Assembly (NCBI GenBank): GCA_023435325.1
Contig: JAEYRT010000170.1
Location: forward strand, 1 to 14,239
Length of the DNA: 14,239 nt
Direction of reading: 5' to 3'
Source: Pseudomonadota bacterium
Lineage (GTDB): Bacteria; Pseudomonadota; Gammaproteobacteria; Burkholderiales; Burkholderiaceae_C
The position numbers and the translations under genes were made by a program. Of this stretch, positions 6,766 through 13,372 are shown piece after piece (position 1 is the stretch's first letter; each line of letters begins with the position of its first letter). The notes under the pieces were generated by a model. The model saw nothing but the letters and a program-made list of their open reading frames with translations. It did not search any database and had not been told where the DNA came from.

Positions 6766-7617
6766 TCAGGTCTTTTGTGCCGATGGCACCACTGTCTTGA
6801 TGCGGTTGGCCAGTTGCGCAATCGCCAAAGAGGCCGCGCAACCGGGTGAAGCCTGGATCAAAAGTTGGCGGCGCATGACTGCTTCGCGCACCGCCTTGTC
6901 TGCGGGGATGTCGCCCATATGAATCAAACGCAGCGGCAGGCCTGAATCGGAATGTACGAAACGGTTGAGCACTTGCTGCAATTGACCTGTGATGGCACGC
7001 CCGTCGCCTGGTCGGGCAGCCTGATTGATTACCAGGCGCATGTTGTGACGTTTTTGCTGGGTGGTCAGCACCTTGATGGCCGCATAGGCATCGGTCAGCG
7101 AGGTCGGCTCCGGAGTCGCTACGATCAGGACTTCATGGGCCAGAGAGACCGAAAACAGCACCACGTCGGAAATGCCGGCCCCTGTGTCCAGCAGCACGAT
7201 GTCGTAATTGGGCGCCAGCGTATCGATCACATGGATCAACTGGTTGCGCACTTCGGGCGTGAGGCGCGAATACTCCACCATGCCCGAGCCTGCAAGCAGG
7301 ACGTGAAAGCCGCCCGGGGCCGTGATCACTGCATCTTTCAGCGAGGCTTTCCCGGTGAACACATCGTGCAAGGTCACCTTGGGGTAAAGATTCAGCACCA
7401 CATCGAGATTGGCCAGGCCCAGGTCCGCATCCAGGACCAGGACCCGCAGTCCATGGCGTGTCAAAGCCGCCGCCAGATTGGCGGAGACAAAAGTTTTCCC
7501 CACCCCCCCTTTGCCACTGGTGACCGCGATGATGTGCGCGCCCGATGAGGGGCGTGGGCGCATGGCGATGGAGGGAGGGGTCACGGAAGCAGGGGTTGGG
7601 GACAGCACGTCGCTCAT
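6766..7617 (-). CDS. MinD/FlhG-like P-loop ATPase
   Basis: A 283-residue ATPase of the MinD/ParA (SIMIBI) group, which switches between ATP dimer and ADP monomer to position other complexes. The deviant Walker A GKGGVGKT is at 35-42 with signature Lys36; DADLGLANLD at 63-72 resembles FlhG/FleN and MinD; the Walker B segment IVLLDTGAG ends at 148 with Asp144. The N-terminal 26 residues are Pro/Ser-rich and do not show the DQAxxLR motif by which FlhG stimulates FlhF, and the C-terminus has no obvious MinD membrane-targeting amphipathic helix. No minC, minE, flhF or flagellar gene is nearby. The ATG at 7617 is preferred over the upstream TTG at 7635 because AAGGGA (7632-7627) lies 9 bp before it, overlapping the end of DGC3. 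It is the last gene of the sulP-DGC3 unit and ends 19 bp before a terminator. Confidence 0.88.
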   Translation of the reverse strand: MSDVLSPTPASVTPPSIAMRPRPSSGAHIIAVTSGKGGVGKTFVSANLAAALTRHGLRVLVLDADLGLANLDVVLNLYPKVTLHDVFTGKASLKDAVITAPGGFHVLLAGSGMVEYSRLTPEVRNQLIHVIDTLAPNYDIVLLDTGAGISDVVLFSVSLAHEVLIVATPEPTSLTDAYAAIKVLTTQQKRHNMRLVINQAARPGDGRAITGQLQQVLNRFVHSDSGLPLRLIHMGDIPADKAVREAVMRRQLLIQASPGCAASLAIAQLANRIKTVVPSAQKT

Positions 7618-7631
7618 TTCAATGCATCCCT

Positions 7632-8516
7632 TCAATTGGCATCAGTGGTAATTTCCGTGGGCACAGACAAGGCTTCAAACCATTCTGCAGAGCACTCTTT
7701 GGACTCTGTATAAAGCTCGGGTATGAAGAGTAAATTTTTTTCTTCTGCGGTCACGGTGCTGTCAGGTTGTTGTTCGATTTCAATCCGGTTTCGCCCGGCG
7801 CTTTTGGCCAAGTAAAGATGCTGATCCGCACGCTCCAGCCAGAGTTGACGCGTGCTGCGAATCCATTGCAGGGCATAGGCTCCACCGATGCTGACCGTCA
7901 CATTGATTGTCTGAAGGGCATCGATGGGAACGCGAAGCGCGTTCACCGTTTGGCGCACCCGCTCCGCCACACTTTGGCCATAAGCAGGTTGGCATGCGGG
8001 CAGCACGATGGCAAATTCTTCCCCGCCGTAACGGGCCAGGGTGTCCATGGGACGTATGCAGTGGGACAAGGCTTGCGCCACATGCTGCAGTACCGCATCT
8101 CCAGCAAGGTGGCCGTGCCGATCGTTGACTTGCTTGAAGTGGTCAATATCCACCATCAGCAGCAGTGCTACATCGCCGGAGCGCGCCACACGGTCCAGTT
8201 CCCGATCCAGTACGGAGTCGAAATGTCTGCGGTTGGCGCAACCTGTGAGAGGGTCACGCAGTGACAGCTCACAAAGCCCGTCAATGATGGACTGCAGACG
8301 TTGGAGCCCGGATTCCGGTGTGTCCTGTGAAGCAGCGTCTTGCTTTTCGCCCAGCAGCGCCAAAGCACCGTCCAAACGGAGCTTTTGCAAGGCAGTGGAG
8401 AAAAGCAGTTGATCGCCGGTCACGGAAAGGGATTCGGTGTAGTGAATGCAGTGAAGTGTAGCAGTCCGCGCAGACTTGGTGCGGCTTGCGAGCCTATTAG
8501 GCTGTACCAGTTTCAC
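7632..8516 (-). CDS. Diguanylate cyclase with intact I-site (DGC3)
   Basis: A 294-residue GGDEF protein without membrane segments. The first 80 residues have no recognised domain, the GGDEF domain covers about 82-245 with DPLTGCANRR at 88-97, the metal site MVDIDHFKQVND at 121-132 and GGEEF at 164-168, and a 45-residue acidic tail of unknown function follows. RPMD at 155-158 is correctly placed as the RxxD allosteric I-site, so this enzyme should be subject to product inhibition, unlike the other two cyclases in the window. The GTG at 8516 is the most upstream start and overlaps the sulP stop by 20 bp; it lacks a clear Shine-Dalgarno and translation might instead begin further in, for example at the GTG for Val32. 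The short distances to sulP and the MinD-like gene imply translational coupling and a shared operon. Confidence 0.9.
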   Translation of the reverse strand: MKLVQPNRLASRTKSARTATLHCIHYTESLSVTGDQLLFSTALQKLRLDGALALLGEKQDAASQDTPESGLQRLQSIIDGLCELSLRDPLTGCANRRHFDSVLDRELDRVARSGDVALLLMVDIDHFKQVNDRHGHLAGDAVLQHVAQALSHCIRPMDTLARYGGEEFAIVLPACQPAYGQSVAERVRQTVNALRVPIDALQTINVTVSIGGAYALQWIRSTRQLWLERADQHLYLAKSAGRNRIEIEQQPDSTVTAEEKNLLFIPELYTESKECSAEWFEALSVPTEITTDAN

Positions 8517-10161
8517 GCAGACAGGTCAACGCTTGGGTGTTGGTGCGATAAAGATGCAGATCAGGTCCTGCGACCAAAGCACCAGCCTTTTGCAGTATGG
8601 CTTCAACGGGCAGTTTTAAGCCGCCAATATGCAGGGAAATACCTTGCTTTTGCAGGCTTTGGCGCAGGCGAAAAAAGCTCTCCACGCCCGTGACGTCAAT
8701 GCGGTTGATCGAATGGGCGTCCAGATACAGCATTTGCACATCGCTGCGTTGTTGCAACGCATCAGCGATGTAGCGCTCCAGTGCAGAAGCAGAGGCAAAG
8801 TCCCACTCCGCGTCCATGCGCAGCGCCAGCACGTGTGGCGCAAGCGGGGGCAGGTTCCAGATGCTGCGTGAACGCAGGCTGCCGTCGGCATGCTCGCCGA
8901 TTTCCAGGATGCGTGGATGCAGGCGCTGATAGAGAAAGTGGCACAGGCTCAGCATGACGCCGGTGAGAACACCCCAGTACAGGCGTGGTGCCGTCGCCAA
9001 TGTCAAGGCGAACGTCGTCAAAGCGATGCTGCCTTCCACGCGGGAGATGCGGAACAAGGCGCCCAGTGTCCTGGGCTGGATCAGATTCAGAACCGCGGAC
9101 ACCACGACGGCGGCCAGCGTTGCTTGCGGCACGTGGTAGAGCACAGGCATGAGCCACAGCACGGAGACGAGCACCATGCCGATGGCAAATACAGTGGCCC
9201 AGCCTGACTTGGCGCCTGAGTTGAGGGTGACGGCAGAGCGTGAAAAAGACCCGCTGATGGGAAAAGTGCCGCTGAAGCCTGCCACAACCTTGGCCATGCC
9301 TTGGGCGACGAGGTCCTGGTTTTCATTCCAGCGGGTGCCGACCTTGCGATGCTCTGCCTGGGCGCTGGAGGCAACTTCCAGAAAACTCACCAGGCTGATC
9401 ATCAACACGGGCAGTAGCAAACGGCTCACCTGCTCCGCACTGATGACGGAAGGAATGAACAGGCTGGGCAGCCCGGCTGGCAGGTGACCCACGATCTCGC
9501 CTCCCCGCTCTGCAAATCCGAGCGCAGCACTCGCAGCCGCGCACAGCGCGATCACCATGATGGCCGCAGGCCAGCGCGGTGCCAGCCGTTTGAGCAGCAG
9601 CAAGAGGGCAAAACTGCTCAAACCAAACAAGGCGGCCAGGCCATCAAAGTGATGCAGGCTTGGCGCATGCAACAAGGCACTCCAGGTACTGCGCAGGCCC
9701 AGCAGATCCGGCAGTTGGGACAGCAGAATCAGAATGCCTGCCGCCTGTGTAAAACCGTTCAGTACGGGGGACGTGACGAGGTTGACCAGCCAGCCGCCGC
9801 GCAAGGCACCCAGCAGCCACTGCACGGCACCGGCCATCAGGGCCAGCCATGCTGCCAGCGTAACCCACTGCGCACTTCCGGGCTCTGCCATGCCGGCCAG
9901 CGATGTGCCAATCAGCAGGCTGGTCAGGGCGGTAGGCCCAACACCGAGTCTTGGAGAGGCTCCCCACAGCACGGCCACGAGGGAGGGCAGCAGTGCAGCA
10001 TAAATCCCTGTCACCAACGGCATGCCAGCCAAGGCGGCATAGGCCACCCCTTGTGGCAACAGCATCAATCCTATGGTGACCCCCGACAGCATTTCATTGC
10101 GCGCCAATGCGGGTGTGAGTCTGGGCCAGGAGAGAAAGGGGAGCCAGGAAGAAAAGTGCAT
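8497..10161 (-). CDS. SulP family anion transporter with STAS domain
   Basis: A 554-residue inner-membrane anion permease of the SulP (SLC26) family, whose bacterial members carry sulfate, bicarbonate or C4-dicarboxylates, mostly with proton or sodium. Residues about 22-80 (MLSGVTIGLMLLPQGVAYAA start, SPRLGVGPTALTSLL) are the sulfate-transporter signature region, and hydrophobic helices fill residues 24-415. The cytoplasmic STAS domain spans about 440-545 with the DVTG loop at 489-492, the position that carries a phosphorylatable serine in SpoIIAA; Thr491 sits there. There is no fused carbonic anhydrase. Substrate cannot be assigned; no cys genes are nearby. The ATG at 10161 is the evident start although its ribosome-binding site is weak. 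It is the first gene of a three-gene unit with DGC3 and the MinD-like ATPase. Confidence 0.93.
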   Translation of the reverse strand: MHFSSWLPFLSWPRLTPALARNEMLSGVTIGLMLLPQGVAYAALAGMPLVTGIYAALLPSLVAVLWGASPRLGVGPTALTSLLIGTSLAGMAEPGSAQWVTLAAWLALMAGAVQWLLGALRGGWLVNLVTSPVLNGFTQAAGILILLSQLPDLLGLRSTWSALLHAPSLHHFDGLAALFGLSSFALLLLLKRLAPRWPAAIMVIALCAAASAALGFAERGGEIVGHLPAGLPSLFIPSVISAEQVSRLLLPVLMISLVSFLEVASSAQAEHRKVGTRWNENQDLVAQGMAKVVAGFSGTFPISGSFSRSAVTLNSGAKSGWATVFAIGMVLVSVLWLMPVLYHVPQATLAAVVVSAVLNLIQPRTLGALFRISRVEGSIALTTFALTLATAPRLYWGVLTGVMLSLCHFLYQRLHPRILEIGEHADGSLRSRSIWNLPPLAPHVLALRMDAEWDFASASALERYIADALQQRSDVQMLYLDAHSINRIDVTGVESFFRLRQSLQKQGISLHIGGLKLPVEAILQKAGALVAGPDLHLYRTNTQALTCLRETGTA

Positions 10162-10340
10162 AGAGTCTGATTGTGAGCGCTTTTGAGTAGGGCTTTGTTC
10201 TTCGGGCTTGTCCTACGGTGGGTTCGGTGCTCTCCCACCATTTGTAACTGAGGCGGAATTTACAGTGCTGACAAGTGGCCAAGCCAATGCGTTGTGAGGC
10301 CTTCCGTCATAGCGACAAATCTACTGTGGAGTTCTAAATC

Positions 10341-10832
10341 ATGACCATCTCTCATCAAAGCATCATGCGTGTTCTGGCCGTTTCTGCTCTGGCACTGGGC
10401 CTGGCTGCCTGCGGCCCCAATGACGACAACCAAACTGCAGGCCAGCAGTTAGACAACACCATCAACCGTACTGAACAGGCGGCAGACAATGCGCGTGCAG
10501 AAGCAGATCGTGCCGCACAGAACGCCGGTCAGGCGATGGAAAATGCCGCCGACGCGACACGTGACGCTGCGGCAAACGCTGCCGATGCCACACGTGATGC
10601 CGCTTCTGATGCCATGAACGCAGCCGGTGAAGCCGGTGTGACTGCACGCGTCAATGCGGCCTTGGTGGGGGATCCAGAACTGAGCGCGCTGAAAATCAAT
10701 GTGGACACCAATGGTTCCGTGGTGACGCTCAATGGTGATGCCCCCAATCAGGCGGCCAAGGACCGTGCGGAAGAGTTGGCCAAGGCTGTTGATGGCGTGA
10801 CTTCCGTCAACAATCTGCTGACCGTGAAGTAA
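10341..10832 (+). CDS. BON-domain lipoprotein with Ala-rich 11-residue repeats
   Basis: A 163-residue envelope lipoprotein. The N-terminal signal ends in a lipobox LAAC with Cys24 as the lipidated residue, and the following GPND has Asn and Asp a few residues later; the residue after Cys is Gly, so no Asp+2 retention signal is present and outer-membrane delivery is expected. Residues 47-98 are an Ala-rich, charged helix built on 11-residue periods. Residues about 100-162 are a single BON domain (VTARVNAALVGDPELSALKI region; closing VDGVTSVNNLLTV), a fold found in OsmY and YraP/DolP and thought to bind phospholipid or act in envelope stress. GTGGAG (10325-10330) serves as ribosome-binding site. 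It is divergent from sulP and followed by its own terminator. Confidence 0.9.
   Translation: MTISHQSIMRVLAVSALALGLAACGPNDDNQTAGQQLDNTINRTEQAADNARAEADRAAQNAGQAMENAADATRDAAANAADATRDAASDAMNAAGEAGVTARVNAALVGDPELSALKINVDTNGSVVTLNGDAPNQAAKDRAEELAKAVDGVTSVNNLLTVK
10479..10610 (+). repeat. Four 33-bp (11-residue) coding repeats in the BON lipoprotein
   Basis: Residues 47-90 divide into four 11-residue units beginning AAD or AAQ: AADNARAEADR, AAQNAGQAMEN, AADATRDAAAN, AADATRDAASD. The last two are nearly identical. Hendecad periodicity of this kind is seen in amphipathic helices of LEA-like and lipid-associated proteins. The DNA copies differ at wobble positions, so the repeat is old or selected at protein level. 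Confidence 0.7.
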
Positions 10833-10903
10833 TCACTTCCAGGAAGAGGGGAGTGAAGGGTGCTGCCCTGCCCCAATTTTCCCTAGGGTCATCTCCAAAC
10901 AAC

Positions 10904-10931
10904 AAGGCTGCCTTCTGGCAGCCTTTGTTTT
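10904..10931 (+). terminator. Rho-independent terminator after the BON lipoprotein gene
   Basis: AAGGCTGCC (10904-10912) and GGCAGCCTT (10917-10925) form a perfect 9-bp stem with a TTCT loop, followed by TGTTTT. It sits 72 bp past the BON gene stop and just before metC. Confidence 0.9.
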
Positions 10932-10967
10932 GAGCGTAAATCCGCGTGCGCCGCTTACCATGTGGGA

Positions 10968-12209
10968 ATGACTGAACAAGCCCGCCACATCACCACCGAC
11001 CTGGTGCATCACAGCTACCAGGCTCCCAGCGCTTTTTCTGCCCCGCAGCCCGCGGTGCACAAGGCATCGACCGTGATTTTTGACAGTGTGCAGGACATGC
11101 GCACGCGCCGTTGGCTGGACAAAAGTGGCTACACCTATGGCCTGCATGGCACGCCAACCACGTATCAGCTGGAGGAGCGCTTGTGCAGCCTGGAAGGCGG
11201 CAAGCAGTGCCTGCTGGTGACCAGCGGTTTGAACGCCATCAGCACCGTTGCGCTGGGGCTGTTGTCAGCAGGCGATGAGGTGCTGATTCCGGACAATGCG
11301 TACGGGCCGAACAAGGATTTTGCCGAACATGAACTGGCCCGCTGGGGTATCCGCCACGCATGGTATGACCCCATGAACGTGCAAGATCTGCAAGCCAAGA
11401 TCACGCCCCAGACCAAGCTGGTATGGCTGGAGGCTCCGGGCAGCGTGAGCATGGAGTTCCCAGATCTGATCGCGCTGGTGCAGACCTGCCGCGCGCAGGG
11501 TGTGACCACGGTGCTGGACAACACCTGGGGTGCAGGCCTGGCGTTTCAGCCGTTTGACTTGCTGGGCGACGGTGGCAGCTTGGCCGTGGACGTCTCGGCC
11601 CACGCACTGACCAAGTACCCCAGTGGCGGCGGCGATGTGCTCATGGGCAGCATCATCACGACCCAGCAGGCCCTGCACATGCGCATCAAGCTCACGCACA
11701 TGCGGCTGGGGATTTGCATTGGTGCCAATGATGCCGAAGCAGTTTTGCGCGCCTTGCCCAGCATGGCGCTGCGCTATCACGCCCAGGATCAGTCTGCGCG
11801 CACCCTGGCTGCAGCTCTGCAGCGTCAGGAAGCCGTGGTGCAGTTGCTGCATCCGGCATTTGCGGGCGCCCCCGGACATGCGCACTGGCAGCAGCTGTGT
11901 GGTGCAGCGCAGGCTGGCAAAAGCGCGGCGGCGGGCATTTTCAGCGTGGTGATCGACAGTCGCTTCGAGCAAGCTGCCGTTGACATGCTGTGCGACAGTT
12001 TGCAGCTGTTCAAGCTGGGCTACAGCTGGGGTGGCCCCATGAGCCTGGTCATGCCTTATGAGTTTGACAGCATGCGCGCCTGCGGCCGTGGCCAAGTGCA
12101 GGCAGGCACCGTCGTTCGTTTTTGCGTGGGTCTGGAGGACACCCAGGACCTGCTGCGCGATCTGGCGCAAGCCTGGGAAAAAGCCTTTGGCCAAGCCTGG
12201 AAGGATTGA
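10968..12209 (+). CDS. metC: Cystathionine beta-lyase
   Basis: A PLP-dependent enzyme of the Cys/Met metabolism family, about 413 residues, expected to cleave cystathionine to homocysteine, pyruvate and ammonia in methionine synthesis. Numbering from ATG 10968: YTYGLHGTPTT at 57-67 is the conserved PLP-phosphate/substrate loop, LVTSGLNAI at 83-91 the phosphate-binding segment, LDNTWG with Asp184 contacts the pyridine nitrogen, and SAHALTKYPSGGGD carries the Schiff-base Lys216. Within the family the pattern fits beta-lyase best; a gamma-synthase or gamma-lyase is less likely but not excluded by eye. The start could also be the GTG at 10962, two codons upstream; neither has a well-spaced Shine-Dalgarno. 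It appears monocistronic, between a terminator and the hairpin repeat, which could act as its terminator. Confidence 0.9.
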   Translation: MTEQARHITTDLVHHSYQAPSAFSAPQPAVHKASTVIFDSVQDMRTRRWLDKSGYTYGLHGTPTTYQLEERLCSLEGGKQCLLVTSGLNAISTVALGLLSAGDEVLIPDNAYGPNKDFAEHELARWGIRHAWYDPMNVQDLQAKITPQTKLVWLEAPGSVSMEFPDLIALVQTCRAQGVTTVLDNTWGAGLAFQPFDLLGDGGSLAVDVSAHALTKYPSGGGDVLMGSIITTQQALHMRIKLTHMRLGICIGANDAEAVLRALPSMALRYHAQDQSARTLAAALQRQEAVVQLLHPAFAGAPGHAHWQQLCGAAQAGKSAAAGIFSVVIDSRFEQAAVDMLCDSLQLFKLGYSWGGPMSLVMPYEFDSMRACGRGQVQAGTVVRFCVGLEDTQDLLRDLAQAWEKAFGQAWKD

Positions 12210-12223
12210 GAACATCCATCAAT

Positions 12224-12313
12224 AAAAAGAGCAGCTAACGCATGATGAGTAATGGTTTCAGGTATAAAACTATTTGAAAACCTTATGGATCAAGCGTTGG
12301 TAGCTCTCTTTTT
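12224..12313. repeat. 90-bp imperfect long inverted repeat (intergenic hairpin element)
   Basis: The left arm begins AAAAAGAGCAGCTAACGC (12224-12241); the reverse complement of the right end begins AAAAAGAG-AGCTACCAACGC (12313 back to 12294). Pairing continues inward with TGAT, TAA and GGTTTCA against TGAT, TAA and GGTTTTCA, leaving a short loop near TATAAAACTA (12263-12272). The element therefore folds over almost its whole length. It contains no ORF. I recall similar dispersed intergenic hairpins in Comamonadaceae genomes, but only one copy is in this window. It lies 14 bp after metC and could terminate or stabilise that mRNA. Confidence 0.75.
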
Positions 12314-12461
12314 AAAAAGGCTGCCATCATCTTTCATGGGTATCTCCCAACCACCTCCGCTTCGGGATGCCCAGCTTTGCTGATCCGCACCCGCTGGCAA
12401 GGGAATCGCAAGGTGTTAGAGTGGGACAGCGCATTTGGACGCTGAGTAACGAAAGACACCA
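12314..12461. other. Non-coding stretch upstream of the 53-residue gene
   Basis: Together with the hairpin element this makes a region of about 250 bp without a protein gene between metC and the small TTG-started gene. Nothing further is recognisable here: no convincing sigma-70 promoter, no tRNA, no second repeat copy. GAAAG (12451-12455) is the probable ribosome-binding site of the small gene. Confidence 0.5.
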
Positions 12462-12623
12462 TTGGCCACACCCAACTACGGATACGAAAAGCGTCAACGC
12501 GAGCTGGCGAAAAAAGCCAAAAAAGCAGAGAAATTGCGCGAGAAGGCCGGGCGCAAAAAATGCCCGAATGACGCCGCTCCCGCCACAGCGCAATCTGATT
12601 CCCCGCACACGTCTTCTGAATGA
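12462..12623 (+). CDS. Small Lys/Arg-rich conserved hypothetical protein (53 aa, TTG start)
   Basis: A 53-residue ORF beginning with TTG and bounded upstream by an in-frame TAA at 12447, so TTG is the only usable start. The protein starts MATPNYGYEKRQRELAKK and is a highly basic, probably helical segment (residues 9-33, Lys/Arg/Glu/Ala), followed by a polar tail ending SPHTSSE. I recall similar short proteins starting with xxNYGYEKRQ or NYGFEKRQ in Burkholderiales; their function is not known. GAAAG lies 6 bp before the TTG, and a good Rho-independent terminator begins 3 bp after the stop, both supporting a real monocistronic gene. The basic helix might bind nucleic acid or ribosomes, which is speculation. 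Confidence 0.65.
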   Translation: MATPNYGYEKRQRELAKKAKKAEKLREKAGRKKCPNDAAPATAQSDSPHTSSE

Positions 12624-12626
12624 AAT

Positions 12627-12655
12627 AAGCCAGCTTTTTGCTGGCTTTTGTTTTG
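12627..12655 (+). terminator. Rho-independent terminator after the small gene
   Basis: AAGCCAGC (12627-12634) and GCTGGCTT (12640-12647) form an 8-bp stem with a TTTTT loop, followed by TTGTTTTG. On the minus strand the stem is followed by ATTT, so it may also stop leftward transcription of the esterase gene ending at 12691. Confidence 0.88.
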
Positions 12656-12690
12656 TCCAGGTATGGGTTTGCGGATCGTTCGTGCGCGCG

Positions 12691-13353
12691 CTATTTCAGC
12701 ATGGGGCGCAGCAGTGGCCACACATTCTCAAGCATGATGGGTTGCGCCTGGGCGGTGGGATGAATGCGGTCGGCCTGGAACAAGGCCGTGGGGTTCGCTG
12801 CGTCCGCCACGTCCTTGAGGAAAAACGGCAGCAACTGTGCCTGGTGCGTCTGGGCCACTTGCCCGTACATCTGGGCAAAGTCCTGGGCATATTTTTTGCC
12901 GTAATTGGGGGGCATCTGCATGCCCAGCAGCAGGACTTGGGCACTGGCTTGCTGTGCGGACCGTATCATGGCCCCCAGGTTGTCGCGTGTACCCTGCAGG
13001 GGCAGACCACGCAGCGCATCATTGCCGCCCAGTTCAATGATGACAACGGTGGGGCGGTGCTTTTGCAGCAAGGCAGGCAGGCGCGAACGCCCGCCGGACG
13101 TGGTGTCGCCACTCACGCTCGCATTCGTCACCTGCGCGTCGATCTTTTCCTGCGCCAATCGTTGCTCCAGCAGATGCACCCAGCCCTGGCCGCGTGCCAG
13201 GCCGTATTCCGCACTCAAAGAATCACCCAGCACCAGGATGTGCGCCTTTGCCTGGCTCTGTGCATGGCTGTGAAAAGCGAAGGGCATGACACTGCAGGCC
13301 ATTGCAGACGCGATAAAGTGGCGGCGGTTTTTCTTTGTTCGTGCGTTATGCAT
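12691..13353 (-). CDS. tesA: TesA-type GDSL esterase (arylesterase / lysophospholipase L1) with Tat-like signal
   Basis: A periplasmic SGNH hydrolase related to E. coli TesA (thioesterase I, protease I, lysophospholipase L1). From ATG 13353 the protein has 220 residues: GDSLSAEYG at 43-51 with nucleophile Ser45, Gly82, the GGND block with Asn111, and DRIHP with Asp195 and His198. The N-terminus reads KKNRRHFIASAMA before a hydrophobic stretch ending SHA-Q, with likely cleavage after Ala31; NRRHFI fits the twin-arginine consensus, whereas E. coli TesA has a Sec signal. An upstream in-frame ATG at 13374 would add seven residues and overlap the start codon of the divergent ABC gene; neither has a good Shine-Dalgarno. 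Divergence from a YbbA-type ATPase gene is the same as in E. coli. Confidence 0.9.
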   Translation of the reverse strand: MHNARTKKNRRHFIASAMACSVMPFAFHSHAQSQAKAHILVLGDSLSAEYGLARGQGWVHLLEQRLAQEKIDAQVTNASVSGDTTSGGRSRLPALLQKHRPTVVIIELGGNDALRGLPLQGTRDNLGAMIRSAQQASAQVLLLGMQMPPNYGKKYAQDFAQMYGQVAQTHQAQLLPFFLKDVADAANPTALFQADRIHPTAQAQPIMLENVWPLLRPMLK

Positions 13354-13372
13354 GCTTGCTACAAGGCCTTTC

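Noticed and set aside
6766..7617. Cell-division MinD.
   Set aside because: No minC or minE neighbours and no MinD-type C-terminal membrane helix; the GLANLD region is as close to FlhG.
334..8516. The three GGDEF genes as part of a nucleotide-signalling anti-phage system.
   Set aside because: They are standard diguanylate cyclases separated by housekeeping genes; no CD-NTase, CapV, TIR or other effector is nearby.
8497..8516. Possible frameshift between sulP and DGC3.
   Set aside because: Both proteins have complete domains with normal ends; the overlap is a typical coupling arrangement.
10211..10240. GGTTCGGTGCTCTCCCACCA resembles the T-arm and CCA end of a tRNA.
   Set aside because: No matching 5' acceptor strand, anticodon arm or proper T-stem pairing upstream; only a short GGTGGG/CCCACC inverted repeat is present.
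10162..10340. Sigma-E-like promoter (GGAATT) for the BON lipoprotein.
   Set aside because: The -35-like element has no acceptable -10 partner at the right spacing; I cannot support any specific promoter in this gap.
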